This document shows, in pieces, positions 1 through 6,929 of a DNA stretch of 29,058 nt; the stretch's first letter is position 1; each line of letters opens with the position of its first letter. The position numbers were made by a program, and so were the translations under genes. This DNA comes from a virus: IMG/VR virus record IMGVR_UViG_3300046002_003948, positions 1-29,058 of that record; one strand, written 5' to 3'. The notes beneath the pieces are model-generated. The model searched no databases, was not told where the DNA came from, and saw only the letters and a program-made list of their open reading frames with translations.

Positions 1-372
1 GAATAAATCTTTTTTATGAGCCGTACCTGGGGTCTTTGTTTTATCTTTAGATGGATATTCCATATCTTTGTTTAACCAAATGTCATCATCCATTGCAAAT
101 GGAAATTTATCGGCTTGCACTTCTTCATCAAACTCTGGAACCTGGTACTGGCCTTGATTTCGTGTTTTTGATTCATACTGTGCATTTTTTTGTTTCCATT
201 TTCCTGGCTTAGCAAACGCTGCTGGTATATTATATCCTGCAATTGCACCAGTAACATTTTGTTCATCAATCTCGTCATCACATGCACATTGAGACTTAGG
301 TGTGTCGCATTTATCACATGACTCTTCAAGATCTAAAAATTTGTCTTCAATTTCTTTTAAAAATGATCTCAT
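1..372 (-). CDS. Truncated virion-associated protein candidate, cysteine-containing (N-terminal 124 aa)
   Basis: This open frame begins with ATG at 372 and runs off the left edge without a stop, giving at least 124 residues. The start overlaps the stop of the preceding gene as TAATG, a typical translational-coupling junction, which supports both the start and the frame. The protein begins MRSFLKEIEDKF and has four close cysteines (C19, C22, C29, C31; spacing C-x2-C-x6-C-x-C), which could bind zinc. A segment around residues 40-58 (VTGAIAGYNIPAAFAKPGKW) resembles, from memory, a stretch seen in virion proteins of marine T4-like phages. Its place after the portal gene suggests a head or prohead role, but no family could be assigned. 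A 258-base minus-strand frame inside this region (72-329) is a shadow. Confidence 0.8.
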   Translation of the reverse strand, partial: MRSFLKEIEDKFLDLEESCDKCDTPKSQCACDDEIDEQNVTGAIAGYNIPAAFAKPGKWKQKNAQYESKTRNQGQYQVPEFDEEVQADKFPFAMDDDIWLNKDMEYPSKDKTKTPGTAHKKDLF

Positions 373-1220
373 TAATGCATCCCTTGTAATTCGCGAACTA
401 AATCAAAATAACGTAACAATGATAATACATGTGATTCTTTAATAGTTTTCATTGATTCAACATTACAAAGCATTTCTGATAATTTTGCTACTTTAATTTT
501 AGTTGCTGCGTCTGTTATAGATTTTGATTGATTTGCTAAATCAGATTTAATTCCTGGAATTATTTTTTTAATATATTCACGCAATGCATTTGTATCATTT
601 ACATGAGTAATATATTTGTTTAATAATTGTTTTTGCGACTCATCTAATCCTGAATATTTTTCGTTAAATTTATCAACTAATATTTTATATGTTAATAAAC
701 GCATATCTTTTGGCTGCGATGTAAATGATTCAATTAATTCATCTTTTTTTGGTGCAACTCGTTCTGTAATTAAATTATGATCAATTATTACATTTTTACA
801 TTCCAATAACTGTTTAGGATTTTCATTTTCTGCATATTCAAATATCATGTTAATAGACGCTAATACTTTATAGTTATTGATATGCATTTTTGACATATCC
901 GGAAATACAAACTTATCTGAAATTTCTTTTACTAAATTGTAACGTTGTCGTTTTAACACACTTTGATTCAATTTATCATATGCGCCTTTAACAGTCCGTA
1001 TATAATCTAATGCTTGAGCTTCACTTCGAAACTGTTCTTTAACTAATGAATTGTATAATTGTAATTCTTTAGATAATTCAGTATTTCGGCCAAAATATTT
1101 TTTAATAATATCAATAGTTACTGATTTATTTGATGTTAATGTTTCAGATGTTAGTTTCCTAACCAACATTTCAAATAGTATACCCGTATTTTTATATTTT
1201 GAATGTTTTAATTTCTTCAT
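372..1220 (-). CDS. Conserved helical protein of unknown function, directly after the portal gene
   Basis: A 282-residue protein, mostly predictable helix, rich in Lys, Asn and Ile, with no signal peptide or membrane segment. The N-terminus (KLKHSKYKNTGILFEMLVRK) looks like a family I recall from distant T4-like phage genomes, always without a known function. It follows the portal gene with 41 intervening bases that carry a copy of the repeated promoter-like motif, and its stop overlaps the next start. In T4 the genes after the portal encode prohead core and protease proteins. A prohead or head-assembly role is therefore plausible by position only. The cysteines (C141, C252 region) form no metal-binding pattern. 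The gene is secure and the function unknown. Confidence 0.88.
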   Translation of the reverse strand: MKKLKHSKYKNTGILFEMLVRKLTSETLTSNKSVTIDIIKKYFGRNTELSKELQLYNSLVKEQFRSEAQALDYIRTVKGAYDKLNQSVLKRQRYNLVKEISDKFVFPDMSKMHINNYKVLASINMIFEYAENENPKQLLECKNVIIDHNLITERVAPKKDELIESFTSQPKDMRLLTYKILVDKFNEKYSGLDESQKQLLNKYITHVNDTNALREYIKKIIPGIKSDLANQSKSITDAATKIKVAKLSEMLCNVESMKTIKESHVLSLLRYFDLVRELQGMH

Positions 1221-1243
1221 GTATATACGATGCCTTGTGTTTT

Positions 1244-1253
1244 TAATAAATAT
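1244..1253 (-). promoter_or_regulatory. Repeated promoter-like motif (copy 1)
   Basis: On the coding strand this reads AAACATATTTATTAAAAACA, 24 bases before the ATG at 1220. It belongs to an eight-member family of near-identical intergenic sequences in this window. A weak AAGG lies between it and the start codon, but too far away (13 bases) to be a good ribosome-binding site. Promoter function is an inference from recurrence and position. Confidence 0.4.
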
Positions 1254-1261
1254 GTTTATAA

Positions 1262-3106
1262 TTACAAAATGTTGTTTTCATCTAATAATGTACCTGCATC
1301 GGTATCTGTTTCACTTATCTTATTAGATTTTAATGATTCTGTAATAATTGACGCACCTTTATTTTTTGACTTTATTTGTTTTAATATATCATGATGTTCT
1401 ACTGCAACTGCGCCTGCTCTATTTTTAAAATTAGTATCAGGTTGGAATGTTGTTTTTTGGTGCTCAGGATTAATTTCTTGTTTAATTCCTTTGATTCCGG
1501 TAGGATCCCAACCAAATTCATTTTTATGTTGTCCAAATTTAATTCCTTCTTTTGGACGGCCACCCTTATCTTTTTCTCCAACATCGTTGCTACTCATATG
1601 TATTGATGCTAAATCATGTGGTGTTCCAAATGATGTTCCTGTGATTGCTGGATCATTTCCTTCTTGTTCAATTTGATTTTGACGGAATCTAAGTTTTAAA
1701 TCTTCAACAACATTTGTTCTTTCTTGCAACCATTGATCTTCAGACATATTAAAAATATACTCATATATGTATTTATCAGAAACTAATTTTGAATCTTTCA
1801 TTGCATTTGCTAAAGTTATTTTTTCATTCATTAATGCAACTTTTTGTTGATCATAAATAATTGACGGTGCTGTTAATTCTAATTCAAATCCTACTAAATC
1901 TTCTCCTTCAAATCCTTGAGCATATAAATGTATAATTGCAATTTTAACAAGCTCAGAACATACAATTTTTTGTACACGTTCAATTGTTCTAGCAAAACGA
2001 ATATCCATTGATGCTAATGTAGATTTACCTTCAACTGCCTCTGAATACCCTAAGAATGGTGCTGGAATTTTTAGGGCTGACATCATCTTTGTTCTAATAT
2101 ATTCAATGTCATCCATTCCTGTAAATGTCATACCCGGTAATGTATCAATTGTTGTAGATGATTGACCTCCGCGAACTGGTAGATAATAATCTTCCAACAT
2201 GTTGTTAATATTAAACTTTAAATTGTAATTTCCAGTTTGCGGATCAATGTGTGGAATCTTTTTCATTTTATTGATAATTTGTTCCATGAATGAATCTACT
2301 TCATTTGTAGGAATATTACCAATATCAATTTTAAAAATACGTTTTTCAGGTGCGCGCATTATTCTATGAATAAGCATTGCATCTTCCATCATCATCAATT
2401 TTTGAAATTCTTTTCTAGCTCCTTCTAACATGGATCTACCATATGGTAAAAAGTTAGAATCTGATAACATGCGGAAATGTGCTACTTCAAACACATCGTA
2501 TGTCATTTGTTCTGACGCAACGTTTTTGAATTTGATTTCATATTCTCCAGTAGATTGGTTATATTCTTCCCATCTTTCCATTTCATAACTTGAAAATGGA
2601 CGTGCATTTAAAATTCCAATTTCTTCAGCAATATCCAACTTTAAAAAGAAATCACCATATTTTGTCATGTTACGAATCCAAGTCCATAAATTGAACTCAA
2701 TATTCAAAACATCATAAAATAAATTATAAAGTATTTTTTGTATTTGTGTTTTATTAGTTCTGATAGTTAAAATATCACCAAATTGATCAGCTAATGTAGA
2801 TTCATCTGAATATATATCTAATGCTGAAGATATAATTGGATCTTTATCCATCATTTCATAGTCAGCATATAATTGCAGACGATTTTGATGCATATAATAA
2901 TTTGAATCATACCCGCCATTTCCGCCGACACGATGTTTATTTGCTCCGTGCAGACGAGTATATCTATCTGCAACTTTACTTTGACTTAAATTACCTACTG
3001 ATTGTAATCGGTTTGTATCAACTACTCGTAGCTGATCTTTACCATATGCTCTAACAACCACATTGGTACTAAATAAATTCTGTAAACGTTTTCTTAATGA
3101 CGCCAT
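1262..3106 (-). CDS. gp20: Portal vertex protein (T4 gp20 family)
   Basis: The portal forms the dodecameric ring at one head vertex through which DNA is packaged and ejected, and on which the head assembles. The product has 614 residues, against 524 for T4 gp20; the extra length is mainly a charged, low-complexity tail after about residue 500. T4-portal-like signatures are DKDPIISSALDIYSDE (88-103), MLEDYYLPVRGG (303-314), the turn TIDTLPG (319-325) and MDDIEYIRTKMMSALKIP (331-348). The DYxLPxR...DTLPG...DDIEYF order is characteristic of gp20. The gene follows the terminase, but no sheath or tube gene (T4 gp18, gp19) lies between them as in T4. The start MASLRKRL is 13 bases after a repeated promoter-like motif. 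Confidence 0.95.
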   Translation of the reverse strand: MASLRKRLQNLFSTNVVVRAYGKDQLRVVDTNRLQSVGNLSQSKVADRYTRLHGANKHRVGGNGGYDSNYYMHQNRLQLYADYEMMDKDPIISSALDIYSDESTLADQFGDILTIRTNKTQIQKILYNLFYDVLNIEFNLWTWIRNMTKYGDFFLKLDIAEEIGILNARPFSSYEMERWEEYNQSTGEYEIKFKNVASEQMTYDVFEVAHFRMLSDSNFLPYGRSMLEGARKEFQKLMMMEDAMLIHRIMRAPEKRIFKIDIGNIPTNEVDSFMEQIINKMKKIPHIDPQTGNYNLKFNINNMLEDYYLPVRGGQSSTTIDTLPGMTFTGMDDIEYIRTKMMSALKIPAPFLGYSEAVEGKSTLASMDIRFARTIERVQKIVCSELVKIAIIHLYAQGFEGEDLVGFELELTAPSIIYDQQKVALMNEKITLANAMKDSKLVSDKYIYEYIFNMSEDQWLQERTNVVEDLKLRFRQNQIEQEGNDPAITGTSFGTPHDLASIHMSSNDVGEKDKGGRPKEGIKFGQHKNEFGWDPTGIKGIKQEINPEHQKTTFQPDTNFKNRAGAVAVEHHDILKQIKSKNKGASIITESLKSNKISETDTDAGTLLDENNIL

Positions 3107-3118
3107 ATTATCTTTTTT

Positions 3119-3128
3119 ATATAAATAT
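3119..3128 (-). promoter_or_regulatory. Repeated promoter-like motif (copy 2), upstream of portal
   Basis: The coding strand reads TAGTTATATTTATATAAAAA, ending 13 bases before the portal start. It lies in the 50-base gap between the terminase stop and the portal start. It matches the family consensus ATATTTAT followed by a run of A/T. Its presence suggests the portal can be transcribed independently of the terminase. Confidence 0.45.
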
Positions 3129-3156
3129 AACTATCGATAGAACCATGTATGTTTTT

Positions 3157-4734
3157 TTATTTGATAAGCCATGTTAGTGATTCATCATCTCGGCCGTTGT
3201 TCCACGACCATCCATTATCGGTGTTATTTTTGTTGCCTGTATATATAACTGGACTTGTTTTTTGAAATGATGAAAGTGCTTTTTTATTGAGCTCAATTCC
3301 TTGTTGTCGTAATTTAAGAGTTGAATCGCGCAACCAAAGACCAATACAAAATGACATTACTAAGTCATCATTATATCCATTTTGTGATTGGGCTTTACCA
3401 TTAAGCCAAATAAATACTAGTAGTTCTTGTATAAGTCTTTTACTACGAATTATAGGAGTTCGTTCACGCATATACATTTCTAATGCAGAAATCATTAATG
3501 GCCTTGTACGAGTTGTAGTTGATACTCCAGGAACCATTTGGCCCTTATCTTTCATATCATATCCTTTTTTCAATTGTACATCTGCATCTGTGTATCCATC
3601 ATCTTTATATGTATAATGTAGATTTTGATATCCTCTATCTAATGCCGGTTGAATTGCTGCCCAACCAATATTTGCATTTTCAATTGCTAATAATGCATTG
3701 TTCCATTCTGTTGCAACCGTTACTAGCATGTTGCCAAATTCATTAGGAGGAATTTTTCCTTTGTACTCAGCAACCTGACGTACATCTTGTACATCAAAAA
3801 CATGGAATGCAGAATAATCTGCGCCATCTCCTCGCGCAACGTCAGCTACTACTAAATAGTCTCTAGTATAGTCCGGATATTCCCATACCCAATAGTTTCC
3901 GTCAAAGCCTCTACGTTCAATTGGATCTTCAGTTATTGCATCATATTCTAATAATAATGGGCCATCAACTACAGTATGACCTGAACTAACAAAGTCACAA
4001 TCACATTCTTGTGCTGCGCCACGTTCACCTAATAAACGAGTTTGTTCATCTCGCCAATCTTGGTCGCGTTCTGGATGAACTGTCCAATGTAGTTTAACTG
4101 TATGAAATCCATTAATGTCTGCTTCTGCGTCAGCCCATGTTTGATGAAACCAATTACCAACTCCGTTTGGAGTAGATAATACTATTGCTCCACCACCCGT
4201 AGATAATGTTGCTTGAGATGCAATCCATATCTCTTCAATGTTTCGAATAAATGCAGCCTCATCAACTATTAATAATGATAATGCTTCAGATCGTGCTCCT
4301 GTCCCGGCAGACGATACTGCTTTAATCTGCGAACCGTTTTTAAATTTTAATGATAGTTTATTGTCTGCATCAACTGTACCTTTTAACCAACTAGGCAAAT
4401 TGTCATGCATGACACGAACTTTTGTTACCAAGTTTTTTGCTACTTCTTGTGTTGTTGCAATAACTAATACGTTAAAGTCTTCGTTGAATAACATGCTCCA
4501 TAAAGCAAATCCAGCTGCCAATGTTGATATACCTAACTGTCGTGATTTCAATATTACATTGTAACGATTATCACGCAATTCAGTTAATGAATCTTCCTGG
4601 AAAGGGAATAGATTAAATTTAATCTTTCCTCGTTTAGGATGTTGTATATAACAATAATTACGCATAAAAAATACAGGATCTTTAGCACACATCATGTACT
4701 GTTGCTGTATTATTTGTTTTATGTTTGCAGACAT
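3157..4734 (-). CDS. gp17: Terminase large subunit (T4 gp17 family), packaging ATPase-nuclease
   Basis: This motor packages DNA into the prohead through the portal and cuts the concatemer. With the start chosen at 4734 (MSANIKQ), the protein has 525 residues. The frame extends 24 codons further to 4806, but that extension overlaps the previous gene and is Arg/His-rich without family resemblance, so it is rejected. The ATPase domain has a deviant Walker A, KSRQLGIST (63-71), with the lysine at the front as in many terminases, where T4 has GKT. Walker B is LLIVDEAAF (154-162). The nuclease domain shows VVADVARGDGADYSAF (295-310) with D298 as the first acidic metal ligand, E352 in AIENANIGW, and a distal NDDLVMSF. 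The start lies 5 bases after the previous stop with no clear Shine-Dalgarno. Confidence 0.96.
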   Translation of the reverse strand: MSANIKQIIQQQYMMCAKDPVFFMRNYCYIQHPKRGKIKFNLFPFQEDSLTELRDNRYNVILKSRQLGISTLAAGFALWSMLFNEDFNVLVIATTQEVAKNLVTKVRVMHDNLPSWLKGTVDADNKLSLKFKNGSQIKAVSSAGTGARSEALSLLIVDEAAFIRNIEEIWIASQATLSTGGGAIVLSTPNGVGNWFHQTWADAEADINGFHTVKLHWTVHPERDQDWRDEQTRLLGERGAAQECDCDFVSSGHTVVDGPLLLEYDAITEDPIERRGFDGNYWVWEYPDYTRDYLVVADVARGDGADYSAFHVFDVQDVRQVAEYKGKIPPNEFGNMLVTVATEWNNALLAIENANIGWAAIQPALDRGYQNLHYTYKDDGYTDADVQLKKGYDMKDKGQMVPGVSTTTRTRPLMISALEMYMRERTPIIRSKRLIQELLVFIWLNGKAQSQNGYNDDLVMSFCIGLWLRDSTLKLRQQGIELNKKALSSFQKTSPVIYTGNKNNTDNGWSWNNGRDDESLTWLIK

Positions 4735-4739
4735 TGTAT

Positions 4740-5129
4740 TTATTTTATAAGTTGATTTATTAATATGCCGGTGCCTAATGCTGATAGAAATCCTGCGCCA
4801 TACCATAAACCTTTTTTATCATACCATTTTGGTTGTAATAATTTTTCTCTACTTACATATAAATCAATATTTTCTTGCAACAATTTAATTTGATTGTTTT
4901 TATATTGTAATTGTACTGAATCTAATTTAATCAAAGTACTTTGTGTGCGAAATGCTGTATCATATGATTTAATTAAATTGTTATTAATATCATCAGCTGT
5001 CCAAAGTGAATCTAATACAAATGATATATCAGCAAGTTCTTGTTGAGTAAAACATGTATCAGGTAATTGCTTTTTTGTTTGAGTAAATGATATTAGCGGA
5101 AACAATAATATAATTAATAGCTTTTTCAT
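4740..5129 (-). CDS. Small exported protein with C-terminal membrane segment (lysis or envelope role possible)
   Basis: 129 residues. The N-terminus MKKLLIILLFPLISFTQT is a clear signal sequence whose end resembles Bacteroidota signal peptidase I sites. A charged, helical middle (about 30-97) probably forms a coiled coil. A C-terminal hydrophobic stretch, GLWYGAGFLSALGTGILINQ (107-126), looks like a membrane anchor. Signal plus periplasmic coiled coil plus C-terminal anchor resembles a unimolecular spanin, but there is no lipobox: the only early cysteine (C26, in LPDTC) is in the wrong context. Its start overlaps the stop of another small membrane protein by four bases (ATGA), so the two are probably coupled and may work together. 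A spanin or holin-like role in lysis is conjecture. Confidence 0.85.
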   Translation of the reverse strand: MKKLLIILLFPLISFTQTKKQLPDTCFTQQELADISFVLDSLWTADDINNNLIKSYDTAFRTQSTLIKLDSVQLQYKNNQIKLLQENIDLYVSREKLLQPKWYDKKGLWYGAGFLSALGTGILINQLIK

Positions 5130-5464
5130 TTTGTTTGTTTTTTTGCTCGACGCACATTTTTTAAAATATTTTGTTTGGCATCTTCAATTGGAACTTCTTC
5201 AACAATTAAATTGTCTTTAGCTTCTTGCAAATCAGCAATTGCTGCTGTTTGTTCTACTAAATCTTGTTTTGTTTTAATTCTTGTTTCTTCTACTACTTCT
5301 ATTTTGCCTTGCAATTTATCAATTGACGAATCATTATCATCAATTTGTTTTGCAGTTTTTCTTAATTTTTTACTAGTAAGTTTTGATGATGTTACTGCAA
5401 AAATACCTATAATAGCAACTATTGCTCCTACTATAAATGCCCAATATTTTTTAATTGTTTTCAT
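5126..5464 (-). CDS. Small N-terminally anchored coiled-coil protein (i-spanin-like architecture)
   Basis: 112 residues. One membrane segment at about 8-25 (WAFIVGAIVAIIGIFAVT) follows a short basic N-terminus. A long charged region (about 30-100) of heptad-like Lys/Glu/Ile/Leu follows, ending in a basic tail (RRAKKQTK). An inner-membrane anchor plus periplasmic coiled coil is the layout of Rz-type inner-membrane spanins, though many unrelated phage proteins share it. It overlaps the preceding gene by 14 bases and the following one by four, so it is embedded in the head/packaging operon rather than in a separate lysis cassette. No lysozyme or obvious holin is seen next to it. Function inferred from architecture only. 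Confidence 0.82.
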   Translation of the reverse strand: MKTIKKYWAFIVGAIVAIIGIFAVTSSKLTSKKLRKTAKQIDDNDSSIDKLQGKIEVVEETRIKTKQDLVEQTAAIADLQEAKDNLIVEEVPIEDAKQNILKNVRRAKKQTK

Positions 5465-6101
5465 TTGTTTCCTTGTTATTTAGTTTGTTTAAAAAATTTT
5501 CTTTAAAAATATCAAATTGTTTTTGTATTGTATCTTCAAATTCTTCTGGAGTCATTTTTGCGGACCAAGATTCTTGTTCGCCTTCGGAATTTGTAACAAA
5601 TTGTGCTGCGGTTGTATATGCGTCTTTTAACATTTTAACATCTCGCTCTGCGGATTCTAACCATGCAAGTGCATTTTCGCGAATTTTATTTTGCTCATAT
5701 TCTTCATATGTTCCAGCTTTTTTTAATTCATGTTCCATATCAATTGTACAATCAAAACACATTCCATGCACTTTACGCATTTTTTGATCTATATGATGTG
5801 TACCTAAACATGTACATGTATCTTTTCTACAATTAGGAAATGATTTTAATTCATCTCGGACTGATTGCAATACATCTGTGCCTTTTGACTTGCGTATACG
5901 AAAGCCGTCTTTTTGCTCAATGATGTGTGTGATTCCTGTTGATGAATTTGTTTCTTCCCATATGTCGCCAATTTCATGACGATCATTTTTCTTTGCAACC
6001 GATGCAACATCGGAAAATCCTACAGTTTTTTTTGTTTGAAACTTGTGGGTGCCATCCAACATTTGTTGTACAGCTTTAACATTTTGTAACTTTTTAGACA
6101 T
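5451..6101 (-). CDS. Cysteine-rich putative zinc-binding protein in the packaging operon
   Basis: 216 residues. A central cluster of cysteines and histidines (C91, C96, C98, H102, H103, C115, C118, within CRKDTCTCLGTHH and MRKVHGMCFDCTIDMEHEL) looks like a zinc-binding knuckle. The rest is helical and acidic towards the C-terminus (MTPEEFEDTIQKQFDIFKEN). The MCFDC...MEHEL pattern recalls, from memory, unnamed proteins next to the terminase in marine T4-like phages. By position it could serve as the small terminase subunit or another packaging factor, but it shows no similarity I can see to T4 gp16, so no name is given. It starts 3 bases after the preceding stop, without a visible Shine-Dalgarno. 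Confidence 0.85.
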   Translation of the reverse strand: MSKKLQNVKAVQQMLDGTHKFQTKKTVGFSDVASVAKKNDRHEIGDIWEETNSSTGITHIIEQKDGFRIRKSKGTDVLQSVRDELKSFPNCRKDTCTCLGTHHIDQKMRKVHGMCFDCTIDMEHELKKAGTYEEYEQNKIRENALAWLESAERDVKMLKDAYTTAAQFVTNSEGEQESWSAKMTPEEFEDTIQKQFDIFKENFLNKLNNKETNENN

Positions 6102-6104
6102 TAT

Positions 6105-6902
6105 TTATTTTTTAGATTTATTTCCCGTTGAAAGTTTATTAATTGCTAATGAACGAAGTAACTCATAAAAATTAGTATAATCTTCTGGTTCTGCTTCACG
6201 CATTGTTGCATTAATAACTTTTGATATTGCTTTAATCCTAGCAATATTTCCTGTTTCACTTTTTAAGTGATCAACAAATCTTTGTACAGCTAACGCTTCT
6301 TTTGCTTCAGGATCTAATTCTTTTTCAGCGTTATCTGCTGCAGGTTCTTCAGTTGGGGCTGGCTCTTCAGTTGGTGTTTCTGGTGCAGGAGTTTCTGCGG
6401 CTGCCTCTGGTGCAGTCGGTGTTGTTTCAGGAGCTGGTGCTTCTGGTGTTGGAGCTTCAGGTGCTTCTTCTGCAGGAGCATCTTCTGGCTTTTCTTCTTG
6501 CTCGTATAAAACTTTTTCAATCTTCCTACGAATATATTCTCTAACTAAACGTTCTTTTTGTTCTCTCGTTAAGTTTTCAATTTTATCTTTAATGACATCT
6601 TTAACATCTTTAGCTTCATCATTTTGACGCTTTGTTAAACGTTTTAATGCTGTTTTAGAATCATAATCAGCATCTTCTAGATCTTTATATAAACGATCAT
6701 CTGCTTCATACTTAGGAACTAGATTTCCATTATCTATTACTTCTTTGTCTGTTTTACGCAAAATGATAGGTAATTTTTCACCTGAAGATTTTGGATTTGA
6801 TTTGCCATCTTTGTCATCCAATGTATAATCTTTTATATCTTTACGATATGTAGGTTTTTTGTTTTCTGGTTTTTTGTATTTGCTTTTATGTTTTTCAGCC
6901 AT
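6105..6902 (-). CDS. Protein of unknown function with Pro/Glu/Ala-rich linker
   Basis: 265 residues in three parts: a very basic, hydrophilic N-terminus (MAEKHKSKYKKPENKKP); a charged helical segment (about 68-136); then a low-complexity linker of repeated Pro, Glu, Ala and Thr (about 137-190, with units such as PEAPAPE). A more ordered helical C-terminal region (about 195-265, FVDHLKSETGNIARIKAIS) ends in a basic tail. No catalytic motif, signal peptide or membrane segment is seen. It opens the head/packaging operon, preceded by a promoter-like motif and a good AGGA seven bases before the ATG. A linker of this kind would suit a virion or scaffold protein joining two domains. Function not known. 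Confidence 0.85.
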   Translation of the reverse strand: MAEKHKSKYKKPENKKPTYRKDIKDYTLDDKDGKSNPKSSGEKLPIILRKTDKEVIDNGNLVPKYEADDRLYKDLEDADYDSKTALKRLTKRQNDEAKDVKDVIKDKIENLTREQKERLVREYIRRKIEKVLYEQEEKPEDAPAEEAPEAPTPEAPAPETTPTAPEAAAETPAPETPTEEPAPTEEPAADNAEKELDPEAKEALAVQRFVDHLKSETGNIARIKAISKVINATMREAEPEDYTNFYELLRSLAINKLSTGNKSKK

Positions 6903-6918
6903 TATAATATCCTATTTT

Positions 6919-6928
6919 ATATAAATAT
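6919..6928 (-). promoter_or_regulatory. Repeated promoter-like motif (copy 3) with good ribosome-binding site
   Basis: The coding strand reads TAACATATTTATATAAAATAGGATA. The motif is 17 bases from the ATG at 6902, and AGGA (6910-6913) follows with a 7-base spacer, so promoter and ribosome-binding site fit a very short leader. It occupies the 27-base gap after the ligase fusion gene. Confidence 0.45.
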
Positions 6929-6929
6929 G

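Noticed and set aside
72-329. An 85-codon minus-strand frame near the left edge
   Set aside because: It overlaps, in another frame, the open frame 1-372, which has a coupled start (TAATG), a sensible composition and a cysteine pattern. The 85-codon frame has a His/Gln/Met-rich composition typical of shadow frames.
3287-4564. Plus-strand frames opposite the terminase (3287-3616, 4238-4564) and similar ones opposite other genes
   Set aside because: They lie fully inside conserved minus-strand genes, have no ribosome-binding site or recognisable product, and reflect the AT-rich codon pattern of the other strand.
4738-4806. Longer start of the terminase at 4806
   Set aside because: The added 24 residues are Arg/Ile/His-rich, overlap the C-terminal membrane segment of the preceding gene in another frame, and do not resemble terminases. 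MSANIKQ at 4734 fits the tight spacing.
4740-5129. Lipoprotein signal (outer-membrane spanin) in the 129-aa protein
   Set aside because: The first cysteine is at residue 26 in LPDTC, beyond the hydrophobic core and without a lipobox. FTQT fits signal peptidase I instead.
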